Part shown: one piece after another, positions 1 through 12,211 of the stretch | Layout: the number at the start of each line of letters is the position of its first letter | Numbering within the stretch: the stretch's first letter is position 1 | Assembly (NCBI RefSeq): GCF_000004195.4 | Contig: NC_030677.2 | Span: forward strand, 102,894,329-102,958,328 | Reading direction: 5' to 3' | Origin: Xenopus tropicalis | Taxonomy: Eukaryota > Chordata > Amphibia > Anura > Pipidae | DNA length: 64,000 nucleotides | Position numbers and translations under genes: made by a program | Notes under the pieces: generated by a model | Seen by the model: the letters and a program-made list of their open reading frames with translations, nothing else | Told to the model about the DNA's origin: nothing | Database searches by the model: none

Positions 1-1015
1 AGGGTGCTGGACCAGGTAGTATTGCCTTGGGTGGTAGTACTGCTTGGTCTGGCTCTGCCTGTCACTATCTGTTCTGTCGATAGCATTTAACCAGACATCC
101 TTTATTTCACTAGAAACACTTGCATTTTGGAATACATTGCCATTGCAATTTTTATTCTATTAATCATCAACTCCCCCAAGTGCTATGAGATGTTGCGCCC
201 AATTTTTTTCCTTCGTGCGAACTAATCATGTGACCAGCAGCATGCAATTTGTTAATTATGCAAAGTGGAAAAAGAAGTGCTAATTTCCTTGGATCAGAGC
301 AAAGGGCCTGTGTGATTGCCCAGGGCCAGTGGGCTGACCACACAAAAGGAAATGAGTGAGTGTCAGGTAAGTGCTAGGTTGTATGGAAAGAACTTGGCTG
401 ATTACTGACAAACTGAGAAGCGCAGAGCTGCTCTGTCAGTATGGCTTAACCTATACAGTGGCATGCATAACTAAAGCTGCTTCATTTTGTACTGTCTTTC
501 TCCTTTGAAGGAACAAAACAGCATTGTAAACCAATAACAAAGCGCACAATACTTGCAAAATTCCATGCATTTAAATGCTATTCTAAAAATCACTTGATCC
601 TTTACACACTCCTTGCAACTTGCACCTAGAACAACAAAGAAGCCCTGGAAATAACACCTGACTGAATGTGAGTTCCTGTAGGCTGCTGCACCACCACACA
701 CAACTGATTTTCACCTAATGAGTTGCATGTCAATACTAAACTTAGAGCACTTGCATGAGATTTAATAAAGTTGATTTTTATGTGTGCCTGTATGAGACAA
801 GTAGCAGTACATGCTGTTTTACAGCTCTATTCTATGTTACTTTGAATTATGTATTAAAAAAAACCTGCTGCATTGTGAATAAAAATAAGTTCTTTGCATT
901 TCTTCTCCAAGTGCTTTACGCTTTAATAAATGAGCTATAATACATCAGAAACAGAAATATATTTCTAAAAGAAACCAGGGAATAACAGGGGGCTCACAGC
1001 ACCCAGCACCCATCA
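1..1015. other. Intergenic, nothing recognised
   Basis: AT-rich sequence with no supported exon or repeat. The open frames are short and lack protein-like composition. Confidence 0.6.
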
Positions 1016-1160
1016 ACAAGCCGATGCGGTCCCCGATCCGTCTAGATTTTTTAACCTGCCCGGTCGAGATCTGCCTGATTTCAGGCCAGATATCGGTCGG
1101 GCAGACCCGTCGGTAGTGCCCATACACGGGCCGATTAGCTGCCGAATCGGTCTAAGGGCC
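1016..1160. repeat. GC-rich fragment of the 'gcccatacacggg' repeat
   Basis: It contains GATCTGCCTGATTTCAGGCC and GCCCATACACGGGCCGATTA, related in plan to the block at 3160-3420. It is truncated at both ends. Confidence 0.45.
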
Positions 1161-1436
1161 ATCTGCTCACTGTCTTGCGCTACTATTGGAAAGAAGACAT
1201 AATGATATCTGTTCCATGTGTCTGTTTGAGCTATACAGGACAAACAGAGAAAGCCGAAGCCACTCCATGCTTGGTTTATTTAAATTGCTGGTGAACCGAT
1301 AATGCCCCTTGCATAATGCACATAGTGCTAACAAAACAGTCAGAACAATGAGAAAACTGAGAGGGTTAAACAGTGGTACTTTAATTATGTAGCTCACAAT
1401 GGGGAGGGCCTGCAGGGGAGTACTTAGGCTGATGCC

Positions 1437-1754
1437 ACACCAGGCGTAGGGCTGATTTTTTCGGCAAGCGGAAAAACGCTTGCCGAAAATTCAGCCCTAC
1501 GCCTGCTACTTGTGCCTGCACCCGAATGAATGAATACGCTCGGGTGCAGGCACATGTAGCCGATATACGCACGAAAACGCTAGACTTTGCATTCTCTCGC
1601 GTTTTCATGCGTATATCGGCTACATGTGCCTGCACCCGAGCGTATCCCATTCATTCGGGTGCAGGCACAAGTAGCAGGCGTAGGGCTGAATTTTCGGCAA
1701 GCGTTTTTCCGCTTGCCGAAAAAAATCAGCCCTACGCCTGGTGTGGCATCAGCC
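1437..1754. mobile_element. Palindromic TWA-type MITE, copy 1 (palindrome of palindromes)
   Basis: TTA flanks both sides (1434-1436 and 1755-1757). The ends are GGCTGATGCCACACCAGGCG and CGCCTGGTGTGGCATCAGCC. The two halves are inverted copies around a centre near 1590. Each half contains two smaller hairpins (1442-1504 and 1512-1553, mirrored on the right). It has no coding capacity; the open frames read through it arise from its symmetry. The 3-bp TWA duplication suggests PIF/Harbinger-type mobilisation. Confidence 0.85.
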
Positions 1755-2729
1755 TTACAGGGTCCACTTCTACTGAAACTTATTCAAACTAGTTTAGACT
1801 TTGTATTTAAGATGGACAAGTGGAACATAATCCTCCAGGTATATGGTCTCATTATACACAACTTTTTTCCAGAAAGTAGTCTTTCAGTTACTACATGGTA
1901 TATGATAGAAACCCAATAAAACCTCATTTTTATGTTTTTTAGGGGACCAGAAAAAATAGTGGGGAAAGATCCGGGAAAATGCATTATAAATATTGGTTGG
2001 ACCACAATAAAACTAAAATCAGGATATGTAAAATTGAGGTTTTACTGTAAAATTGGCAATGGACAGCGCGACATGTAGAAAATGCCCCCATGTCTATTGT
2101 CTCCCAGCATATTTTTCAAGCCCCATGACACTATATGCCAAAAAGGAAAAAGGGTCACTATTATATAATCTTAAAGCTATTTGCAATTTATAATATATTA
2201 GGATCTCCCACCCGTCTCCTGAAATTCAAAGCCATTTACCCCCTGTAGAGCTCAACAGAACCAGCATCTTTATCTACTGCACGCCTGCTTTTTTATGTCA
2301 CATCACTGACCCACTGACTTACTGCCTGCTTTTAATCAGCACTAACCCATTGATTTAAACAGGTGTCCCATATGACCATGATATACTGTAGAGTCACGAG
2401 TGTTTACCATTGAACACGTGTAAGGATTTTATGCAGCATTAATACGCAAACAAAACCACTGGCCTCATTGAAGGCTGAGCTAAAACAGGGCCCTGCCCCT
2501 GCTGCTTCTGTAACTTAACTATTGGCAGCAGGAAAGAATAGAATGCAGAGATTCCATTAGAACAGGGACAATAAAATGAGGTGCTGTTATATTTACCATC
2601 TAATTCACAAATTAATCCCAGTTTCTCCTTCCAAAATCTTCAGTTAATACAACACTAATAATATTTAATGTAATTTAATGTAATATAATTGAGCATGAAT
2701 GCATGAAAGTTTACTTTACCCTTACCCAG

Positions 2730-2860
2730 CAGTGTCAGACCGGGGTACCTTGGGCCCACCAGAGCAACTCACCTCAGGGGTCCACCAAACACATAAGCAC
2801 ACCCACCACCACAACCCTTCACTGCTTTTGCTTTCCCCCATCGCTTACTTAATACATGGA
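2730..2860. repeat. Degenerate hAT-like MITE fragment
   Basis: It starts CAGTGTCAGACCGGGGTACC and continues TTGGGCCCACCAGAG, a diverged relative of the CAGGGTCGGACTGGG termini at 3435 and 29822. The right end is not recognisable. Confidence 0.4.
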
Positions 2861-3159
2861 TGAGCAGGGCTGTCTCAACAAAATTAGGCAGACCTAACAT
2901 TTTTAACCCTTTGCAGTGGACTGCAGAAAATATTTAATGAGTATATTACAGATGTGGCAGTAATATCACTGCAAAAAAAATTACGAGATGGCAACATCTT
3001 ATAATTACTCCAGACAACATCTTGGTAATGGAAATCTGTTATCATTTAGACTTGCCCCAAACTTCTGTTTGTAAAAAGAAGTTAATTCTCTTCCTCCTCA
3101 TTTCCATGAGGGGGTCAGTAATATATTCCTACAATTAACTTACCAGTTGCCTAAAGCTA

Positions 3160-3420
3160 GCCATATACTGCCAGATCCATTTGTTTGGTGAGGTTGCCAA
3201 GCGAGCGCATCTGGGCCTGATTTGGCTGTCCACACACTAGGCCTAATTGGGCTGATCTCATCGTTGGCCCTGGGGTCAGCAATCAGATCACACAGAAGGG
3301 TCACCAGTTCCATCAAATGAGGACCACATCAACAGCTAATGTAGTCCACTTTAGTTGGACTGCCTGACTGATATCTGGCAGGCCATTCAGCAGGCCCCAT
3401 GCATGGGCCAATAAGCTGCT
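3160..3420. repeat. Dispersed repeat with 'gccatatact...catgcatgggcc' motifs
   Basis: It includes AAAGCTAGCCATATACTG, TCTGGGCCTGATTTGGCTG and CCCCATGCATGGGCCAATAA. Related pieces occur at 1016-1160, 10760-10841 with 11239-11395, 28585-28632 and 31715-31780 (GTGTATGGCCAGCTTTA). The terminal TTAAAGCTGGCCATACA-like word suggests a further TTAA-type MITE family. Confidence 0.5.
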
Positions 3421-3434
3421 GGCTTGGTCTGAAA

Positions 3435-3639
3435 CAGGGTCGGACTGGGCCCACCCGACCCTGTTGCCGCTGATGTCCTCCCCTGATGCGTTTCACATAC
3501 TCGCATACAGGGGAGGACATCAGGCGGGGGGAGATGGGGATTAGGGGTGCGCTCCAGGGGCCCCTGCAGGTGACGTGTCTGGCTGAGGTACCTTAGGGGC
3601 TATCGCTCCAGGGGCCCCGCACCCCCTAGTCCGACCCTG
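3435..3639. mobile_element. hAT-type MITE CAGGGTCGGACTGGG, copy 1
   Basis: A perfect 8-bp target duplication GTCTGAAA flanks it (3427-3434 and 3640-3647). The ends are CAGGGTCGGACTGGGC and CTAGTCCGACCCTG. It is 205 bp, GC-rich, with an internal hairpin around 3474-3522 (GATGTCCTCCCCTG against CAGGGGAGGACATC). The 8-bp duplication and CAGGG ends place it with hAT transposons. Confidence 0.87.
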
Positions 3640-3647
3640 GTCTGAAA

Positions 3648-6187
3648 GGACTGAGTAAGTTGGCAGCTTTTGAATGCTTGTGTATAGTTGGAGTAAAGTT
3701 TTACCCATACGGCTACAATCACTGCCCGCCTCCAGCTTCTTCCTTGATATTGTGTTTCAAATGCAAAAAATGAGTATTTCTGGGTCAGATGACTAGATAA
3801 ATGCTTCTTTTAAGGAAACTATCTAAATGACCTTAAACAATTATACAGTTTTGTGAAATTGTCTGGATTTGATAAAACTTTGTGTGAAACCATCTCAAGA
3901 AACCAATAGCTTTTGTTTGCTTTCACATACTTGATAACAAAATGAAACAGCAAAAACCCAGTGAAGTATGGGAAGGTGTTACATCCTCATCCTTGATCTG
4001 TCTCTGGCAAAACATCGTTCACGCCCCCCTGGAAGTGATCCCCGGCACAACTGATGCCTCTTAGATCAGCAACTGTACATGAACGCTGTGACCTGACTCT
4101 TCTTTCTCATGTTTCCAGAATGAACCATGTCATTTAGCAGAAATGGAAATTCTCAGAAGTGGCCAATAAATCACAAGCAGATATTCCCTGTGCTAGTAGT
4201 ACTACTCTGTACATAAGATTTGACTACATACTGTATGTGCTATTTCCTTAGTTGTGGAATAACTGTCATCTTAGCATTGTAAAAAGCATCAGTGGTCAGT
4301 CACAGTGGGTGTGGGTATGTGTGTGTGGGTGGGGGGAATGGGTTTGTGTGCTCTGTCTGACTGGACGCTGGCAGCTGGTTCATTGTATCTTGTACTTCTA
4401 GCCTGACAAAGCCCCTTTGTTCATGCTTGTCCATCTCCTGTTACATTTGGCCCATGTTCAACACTGCCTGGCAGGATTCCTTTACCCACAGGCTGTTTCT
4501 TAAGGAACTCACTCTGCAGCAAACCTTCTTATTGTCACTATAGGGCTCATTAACTAAGAGATGGATGGAGCAAATTGCATAAAACAGGTGCCAAGCTTCA
4601 TGTTTTTTGCCCGTAGTGCTCTTGGTGTCTTTAGATGCAAGGCAATTTCTTAATGTCTTCTTAAGGCAGGTGTTATAAACAGGGTTCTCTTGTACCTGTG
4701 TGTGGAAGGTGAACAGCCAAACTCCTATTGCTAAAGGAACCATCTTTCCCCAACAGAAGAACCAGCTGCTTCAGAAGTCCCAGCTGTCGCTCTCTGCAGG
4801 AATAAAAAAAAAAGCAGTTTCCCAAGTAACTGCACTGGGAGATATTGTGCATACGCTTTATTCATTTGTCCAAATAAAAAGTAAGACTGCCCTGTATTAT
4901 CTGTGGTATGTAAGGTTCCCATGTCTAGGTCAAGAGTCAGCTGCTTTTGGGGGCACGGCTGATATCTTTACACAAAAATTTACAAAACTCCACTCCAGAA
5001 GTGGTACAGAAGTTCTTCAGCTATCAGATGAATTAAGAAGCATTTGCTCTGGCTTTATACAAGGAAGGCAGTGCCCTCAGCCACACTGAGTTCTGTTGCA
5101 ATATTTATTGCCTTTTGGCTATATCTTCATACACTGAATGAAATCAACTCACTTTTTGAAAAGATTATTCTTTAAGCAGGGTTTTTTGCTATCCCCCACC
5201 CCCCCTCTTCAGTGCCATCACATAACAACAATTTCTATGTATCAAGTACATCAAATTTAAAGGGTCATTTGGGTATAGTATGTTTAACAGGAATGTTCTG
5301 AAAATGGTAAAGTGGCAGGGATGTGATAACTATAATTGCATAGAAATCTGGCTGAACAAAGTACAGGACTTTGCTAAGCACAGCAAATTAAGGCTTGTGA
5401 TTTCACACTATTCTAAACCGACACGGGGGGCCCATTTATCAACATTTTGTGGTTTTAGAGGTTATTGAAACCACAAACTAACTAAAAAAACTGCCTGCTG
5501 AGAAACAGCCCCTCCACTCAAATCCACAGGCCAAGAATAGCTTAGTGTGGCACTAGCCTTAAACTCCACCTATAATTCAGGTGTGGGCTAATAAAGCCTG
5601 TACTCATCTTGATGAAAACAATGGTATTTTGTAAAGAAAATCTCCCTTGGGAGTGCTACCCTACCCACACAGGGAGCTCCTGGTGCAAGGGGCTATATTG
5701 GGGCACATGCATGCATATGAGCAAATGTGCAGGCACAGGCATGTAGTATAGGGCCAGGTGACACATCAGCCAATCACATGCAGTCATTTGCTCATTATGT
5801 GTATGTCTGTGCCTCAACATGGACACTGGTGTGATGCAGTGCTTACAAAGGGGGTTTCATCACAAAATACTTTTTCCCTCAACTGGAATGCTGATTTATT
5901 AGTCTGCACCTCTGGTGGAGGAAACTATTTTTGTATGATAGGTGCCCTTTTATTCAGGATTGATTGGGAAATGTCCTCTACAGTTATCTTTTCAGCGAAT
6001 TCTACTCTGACAAAGAACACTGGTTATCAGACATGTCAGTTCACACAGATCCCCCCCAAACACACCTCACCTGGCCCCCTGCAATAAAAGTCCTGTCACT
6101 TTCTCCCTGTAATAAGCACGCCATGTAATAAAGTTTTGCCATTTCAATAATGTTTGGAGGATTGTCTGCTAGTTAGCTAAGGAGTGT
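3648..6187. other. Intergenic, no gene recognised
   Basis: A plus-strand frame of 129 codons (4700-5089) has no domain, no good splice context and no homology I recognise. A TG-rich tract lies at 4306-4334. A partial 'cccatttatcaacattttgtgg' MITE end lies near 5430. Confidence 0.55.
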
Positions 6188-6507
6188 TTAAAGGTGAACT
6201 AACACTTAACTAAAGAAGTAGGCTAGAAATGTATTTTATGTTTGGGTATATATTATGTTTGGGTTTCTGTACCAGCCCAAGGCACCCACAGCCCTTTAGC
6301 AGGGAAGATCTGTGCCCCCTAAGATTAGCTTCTCACCTTAGCATGTCACAGACACAGATTCCAGTATAGTAACCTCCTGTGACAATTTTGAGGGGCTGGA
6401 TCATTACTACTATAGAGGTGTCGATCCTTTAGGTTGCTTTAATAAGTTCAGTATATAAAATATGGCATTTATAGCTGTATTTGTATTTGGGTTTAGCTCT
6501 CCTTTAA
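6188..6507. mobile_element. TTAA-type (T2-like) MITE
   Basis: The ends are TTAAAGGTGAACTAACACTT and GTTTAGCTCTCCTTTAA, with TTAA at both edges. An internal pyrimidine/purine block (TAGCAGGGAAGATCTGTGCC) is typical of this Xenopus repeat type. It is non-coding. Confidence 0.7.
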
Positions 6508-8562
6508 CCTACTGCCCTTCTTCTGCTTCTAAAAAATAGCAGCCAAAGGTGACCATATATGATCGGAACACATACTGTGCCATAAATATTGATTATTCAT
6601 ATACCAAAATCGAAACATGCTGGAAAACTGCCAAATTCCACCTGGGCTTGTTGTCAGTGACACAAATCTAACTGTTACTGCTCACACAGGACAGATTTCA
6701 GTCTGAAAACGTGCTCTTGGGCAGATATGTCACATCACGTCTGTCATTAGCCTTAGGGTAATGTATTACCTGGAGTTTGCTCCTCCTGCAAATGTCTGTA
6801 CTCTTCTCCTCCCCATGCAGTGATTGCATTCTCATTGCTAGTAAACAATACAGCTCTCAGACTGCAGAAAAGGTGGCAACCCTACCATGATACAAAACGT
6901 CTTCCTATAAGTAACATTAGCATTAAATATCAGTTTATCGGCCCAGTGGTAACCCTGCTTCCTGAAGGCCCCAGGCAGCATATGTGTAGTTAGGGGCATT
7001 TCTGCATTCTGCACCAGAGAGAGAGAAAATACATTGGTTTTCTTTTCACTTTATCAAAAAAACATTTGAGTGCTGACATTTTTTTCCCCACATATACACT
7101 GTATGCATGGGGATAACTGAGGGTCTGCCTTGAACCTATGTTTTAAAGTTTATGAAATATAATGTAACTACATTAACATCTGCAAACACTGATTTCTGCA
7201 GTAATTGTTAACTCCTTTCCATAACTAAATATGGAAAGTATCAGTATCACTTTAAAACTATAAAATAAATTAGCCCCAATCAAGTGATTACATTAAATTT
7301 GCTTTCAAAGGGCAGTTAGAGCTACCCACACCAAATACTGTTCCTTTGAAATCATTAGCTACAATGTCAGATAGAAAAACATAAAAATGATAGATATACT
7401 GTACTGGGCATCATTGTTATTATGATCTAGTATAAACCAAACAACATGAATTTGTACTTGAGTGATACACAGTGGTACACGCAAATATACACTTTTAAAT
7501 CTGGTCACTCGTTACTTCAGCCCCCAAAACACTGCACATATGATTAAAGGGAAAATTATACTTTCTCACATTCCAATACCTATTACAAGCTGAGTTACAA
7601 GGAAACATACTGCTAGGCATGTTTTCTAGCAACACCTTCCCTCACCTGTGCTTGTGTCAGCAAAAATTTCTTCCTGGTGACAAAGGCTTAACATATGTGG
7701 AAAAGCCCAGCTTTCACTTTATTAGTAAACAGGTTAAATTCCATTAGCCTCCAGAACATTTACTGCTCCAAGCCTGAACTGTTTTTTTTCAAAGGAAGTG
7801 TTCCTATTAAAAAATTCTACTGTAGTGTATCTTTAATAATTCTGTTTCACAGGTAGGTTTTCTTTTCTTTTCTTACAGTTGTTTATACATTTAATGATTT
7901 CTTGTTTTTGTTTTGAGTGAAACAAATACACTCATGCTGTGAGTCGCTGACAGATTTTGCTAAAGAAAGGCTAAAAGGAAAAATGTATAAAACCTAGCAC
8001 AGTTTAAGTATTGCTTTGCAGTTTATGGGAAATCATTTTTCTACTTTTTCATTAACTACTAGCAGCTTACTACAAATGATGTAGGTTTTACTGTTCCCTG
8101 TGAATAAAGACTGCAGTACTATCTGTAGTATATACAGCAAACATATTTTTAAACCAAGTAAACATAGTTCAGCCATAATCATGCCTAAAGCTAATGTCAC
8201 ATATGGGCCACTTTCCAACAGTAATGTAGAACAGAGGGATGTCGTCCAAGTGTAACTACCTAAGCAGCACTTGATTAAACAATGAGACAGCTGCAGGCAA
8301 AAGGTTGGTTTTGGGCAGACTGGCAGGATGTTCCTCTCTGGCATCACTAGCTATGCTGAAAGTGAATGCTTACAGATGAATCAACTATCAATACCTGTTT
8401 TTGCCAGAAATAGAGAATGTGGAATCTTTCAGGTCAGGGCTAGCACTTTTTAAATATGTCATACAAACATTGTGTTGTATAGTTTATAATGATCCTACAT
8501 TCATATTATCAGAACTTGCTTGGTAGTTACCCATTATGACATTAAAGGCATCAGCATTAGAT
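6508..8562. other. Intergenic, nothing recognised
   Basis: AT-rich sequence without supported exons or clear transposon ends. Confidence 0.55.
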
Positions 8563-8700
8563 TGTAACCTCTTTTGGGCAAGGCCATCTTCTAATGGTTA
8601 TTGGTTGTTTTTTTATGTAATCTGTATGGAAATGTATATACCCATTTATTGTACAACTATGAGGAACATGTTGGCGCTTAAATATATATAATAATAATAG
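8563..8700 (+). repeat. L2/CR1-like LINE 3' tail
   Basis: GATTGTAACCTCTTTTGGGC followed by ...TGTTGGCGCTTAAATATATA and an AATAATAATA tail matches the common vertebrate LINE 3' tail pattern. No coding part is attached. Confidence 0.5.
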
Positions 8701-8763
8701 ATGTCAATCTTTTCACATGAATAACATAAGACAGTCAAGCAATCATATTCTTAATAGCTTTAA

Positions 8764-9080
8764 AGGTATAGGACATGTTTTCCAGAATGCTCGGGACCAA
8801 GGGCATTCTGGATAAGGGGTCTTTCCATAATTTGGACCCCCATGTCTACTAAAAAATCAATAAAACATTAATTAAACCCAACAGGATTGTTTTGCATCCA
8901 ATAATGATTATTTATATCTAAGGATCAATTACAAGGTACTGTTTTATTACTACAGAGAAAAAGGAAATCAGTTTAAAAAATTCTGAATTATTTGATTAAA
9001 ATGGAGTCTATGGGAGATGGGCTTTCCGTAATTCGGAGCTTTCTGGATAACAGGTTTCCGGATAAGTGATCCCATCCCTG
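8764..9080 (-). mobile_element. Family A MITE, diverged, minus orientation
   Basis: It reads AGGTATAGGACATGTTTTCC to TGATCCCATCCCTG. The core contains CCCAACAGGATTGTTTTGCA and AATGGAGTCTATGGGAGATG, the inverse of the 11755 copy. Confidence 0.82.
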
Positions 9081-10759
9081 TGTTTGCTGTATAAAAGCAG
9101 CCGTGAGGTGTGTGGCAGCTTCCAAAATTGCAAGAGACTTAGTTCTACTTCCTAATTGTATTAATACTTCTAAAACAAGCATGCATGTTTTACACATGTG
9201 ACCAATGTCTCTGTAATGGGTAAGCCATACTCAAACACAAAAAATAAACATGTGACATGCAGAGAACACTCTGTGCACAGAAACCAGGGTTTCTGTGCTT
9301 ATATTAGTCCTGTTTTAGAGATGTGTGTCAGTGTATTCCTGAGCAACTGGAATATACTTTGCATATCCATGGCTACTGCAACATTATAGGAATCATTTAC
9401 AATTGCAAGTGCAATGGGGCTAAGTGCAACCCCATATATTTTCCTGCCTCAAAATTGATGCAGTTGCTCTTTCACTTTGGTATGAATCAGGGACATTGCT
9501 GTGAAAACTGTCCATTTGATATCATTTCTGGCATTCAGTGTGAGAGTGTTCAATTTCACAATTATTGTGTGGGGACTCTATGGCAACTGGATACACTGCA
9601 CAGATAACTTTTTGGGATGCCAGTGTCTCTTTAAACCTATCTTCTAATATACTGAATACAGTATGTTTTCTTAACCTGTGTTCCAGTTCCTGTCCCTTTG
9701 ATCCCATATCAATATTCTTCTGTAACACAGGATTGCCACTGGTCAGGTTTTGAACTGGATGGTCAGGTCCTCAGAGAACTGCCTGGTTTTAAAAGACTAG
9801 TAAAGCTGTAAGGGTAATTTTTTTCAATATTAAGCCTTTTAGTGTCAATTCTCTTTGAGAATCTGTTTGCTTATCTGTGTGTTGTCAATAACTATGGAGG
9901 AACCTAAAATCATAAAATTAATGTAACTGGCATTATGGCACATTTACACTGCTGCTGTAGATTCAATACAGGGAGATTACAGTTGTATCTGTATATCCAG
10001 CATCTACAAATTCATGTCTGATTTTTGGTTATAGTACAGTTCAATAGAGAGCCATGCGTGACATTTAATCTCTGTTTATCTGCGTGAATCTGTCTATGTA
10101 TCTGTATTAAAACAAAGGTGCCATACACGCACAGTTATAATCATACAAACTCTGCTTGTATAGTGGCCCTCTCATCCTGGTCATCATCCAGGTACCATGG
10201 ATATTGGTTGTTTCAGGGATTGGGCAGTTTTGAATGTTTTAGCTGCTAGTGCACTATGGTGCATTGACAAATGAGGAAGAGAAGAGGCTTCACAAATCTC
10301 CTACATCCTTCTGTTCCAATCACCATTTATTTAAACTGCTTATTACAGAGTAACAACAGCTTTTTTATTGGGATCTATTTACTGATCTATATGAGTGTCT
10401 CCTACATTAACTTTTCAGCAATGGAGTGGCCAGTAAAAGGGCCCCTTAACTTTGGGAACAAGACATTCTGCATACACAACTGCTTATATTATAATAGCTG
10501 TGGTTAAAAAAAATACATTTAGCAAGCTTAAATTTTTGTTCCAGCAATTTTGTGTAGTGACACAAGGGACATGGCCAAAACTGTTGGCACTGAACGCCTA
10601 TGTTTATTGGGGCCCCATATAAATAATTTGTATGTGGCTTCAAAGTTTCTGATGGCAGCCCTGACTGTAGGGTATCAGTGCATTATATTTAAATGCAGAT
10701 AAAATCCATATATTTGTTGATGTTTTAGTTTCATGTCTCAAGATCAGTAGCTTATTAGG
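9081..10759. other. Intergenic, nothing recognised
   Basis: Several overlapping short frames on both strands (9200-9750) have no protein features. No repeat ends were identified. Confidence 0.55.
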
Positions 10760-10849
10760 CCATGAATTGGGCCCTCCGATAGGCCTACCCAACTGATATC
10801 TGGCCAAAAATCATTGATTGGGCAGGCTTGATTGTTCCGTTGGATAGAG

Positions 10850-11230
10850 CAGCGTTTTTCAACCACTGTTCCGCGGCACACTAGTTGCCTGGTGTGCCGT
10901 AGGCAGGGCACCAATGTACTAGGGGGGCACTGCTCTTGGCACCAATGTACTAGGGGGCACTGCTGCTGGGCACCAATGTACTAGGGGGGCACTGCTGCTG
11001 GGCACCAGTGTACTAGGGGGGCACTGCTCTTGGCACCAATGTACTAGGGGGGCACTGCTGCTGGGCACCAATGTACTAGGGGGGCACTGCTCTTGGCACC
11101 AATGTACTAGGGGGGCACTGCTGCTGGGCACCAATGTACTAGGGGGGCACTGCTGCTGGGCACAGAGTTAAATTTTTTAACATTTTCTAATGGTGGTGTG
11201 CCTTTGCCCAAAAAAGGTTGAAAAACACTG
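10850..11230. mobile_element. hAT-type MITE CAGCGTTTTTCAACC carrying a minisatellite
   Basis: The ends are CAGCGTTTTTCAACCACTG and AAGGTTGAAAAACACTG. The flanks GGATAGAG (10842-10849) and GGATAGAA (11231-11238) form an 8-bp target duplication with one mismatch, as in hAT elements. Eight tandem repeats fill the interior. It sits inside an older repeat (GGCCTACCCAACTGATATC on its left, GATCCGAGGGCCTGCATAG on its right). Confidence 0.83.
10914..11161. repeat. Minisatellite, 8 units of 30-32 bp
   Basis: The unit is GGCACCAATGTACTAGGGG plus GGCACTGCT and a variable tail. Two tail types occur, CTTG (shorter) and GCTGG (longer), in the order short, long, long, short, long, short, long, long. The array lies inside the hAT MITE. 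A minus-strand open frame across it is only a by-product of the repeat. Confidence 0.9.
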
Positions 11231-11404
11231 GGATAGAAAACCAGATCTATGCATTAAGGTGGTCTTTGATCCGAGGGCCTGCATAGCAGCAAAAAGGCCA
11301 ACCGATTGGATCATCCCTATATCACCCACCTCAAGGTGGGCATATTGGGAAAAGATATTTTGATGTATGGCCATCTTTAGGGTGGATTGTTGGTCCCACA
11401 CATA

Positions 11405-12211
11405 TTAAAGGGATGGTTCACCTTCAGGTAAACATTTAGTATGATATAAAATGGCCCGTTCTTACATACCTTTCAATTGGTCTACACTTTTTAATTGTTA
11501 TAGTTTTTTAATTATTTGTCATTCTTTTTGTCCTTTTCTAAAGGTGGTCACTGACCCCAGCAGCCAAAAAAACATTGCTCTGTGAGGCCACTATTTTATT
11601 GTTAATGTTACATTTTACTTATCTTTCTGCCCTCTTCTATTCATTTTTCGGTCTCTCTTTCAAACCACTGCCTGGTTGCTAGGTTAAATTGGACCCTAGC
11701 AACCAAATAGCTACTAAAATTCCAAACTACAGAGCTGCAGAACAAAAAGTTATACAGGCATGGGATCCCTCATCTGGAAACCCATTATCTAGAAAGTTCT
11801 GAATTACGAAAAGGCCATCTCCCATAGACTCCATTATAAGCAAATAATTTTAAATTTTATAAAATGATTTGTTTTTTCTCTGTAATTATCAAACAGAACC
11901 TTGTACTTGATTCCAACTAAGATATAATTAAACCTTATTGGGGCAAAACAAGCCAATTGGGTTTATTGAATATTTAAATGATATTTTAACAGACTTATGG
12001 ACAAGTTATGGAGATCCAAATTACGGAAAGATCCCTTATCCAGAAAACCCCAGGTCCCGAGCATTCTGGATAACAGGTCCCATACCTGTAATTCAAAAAT
12101 AATTCAAAAACTGCAAATAACAAAAAAATAAAAAAACAACTGCAAATTGTCTCAAAATAGCATTCAATACATAATACTAAAAGTTAATTTAAAGGTGAAA
12201 AACCCCTTTAA
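11405..12211. mobile_element. TTAA-type (T2-like) MITE interrupted by family A
   Basis: The ends are TTAAAGGGATGGTTCACCTT and AAAGGTGAAAAACCCCTTTAA. The interior contains GGTTGCTAGGTTAAATTGGA and the family A insertion at 11755-12088. The TTAAAGG terminus and TTAA edge identify the T2/Kolobok-type MITE group. Confidence 0.78.
11755..12088 (+). mobile_element. Family A MITE, near complete
   Basis: The element runs CAGGCATGGGATCCC to GGTCCCATACCTG with TA on both sides (11753-11754 and 12089-12090). The two ends are approximate inverts through TCTGGAAACCCATTATCTAG and ATCCAGAAAACCCCAGGTCC. It is inserted in the 11405 MITE. Confidence 0.87.

Larger units (their letters stand above)
10760..11395. 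repeat. 'ggcctacc...gatatctggcc' repeat split by the hAT MITE
   Basis: The left part (10760-10849) and right part (11231-11395, with TGTATGGCCATCTTTA at its end) are halves of one older repeat. The element at 10850-11230 sits between them. Confidence 0.5.

Noticed and set aside
1381..1919. Overlapping frames on both strands with similar peptides
   Set aside because: They are translations of the two arms of the palindromic MITE. The same peptides recur at 24552-24912 for the same reason.
4700..5089. 129-codon plus-strand open frame
   Set aside because: It has no recognisable domain, lies among chance frames on both strands, and has no supporting splice or promoter context.
10919..11134. Minus-strand repetitive protein frame
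   Set aside because: It is produced by the minisatellite inside the hAT MITE; the period is not a multiple of three across all units, and there is no gene context.
10914..11161. CRISPR-like array
   Set aside because: The units are contiguous tandem repeats with no unique spacers, in a vertebrate genome.
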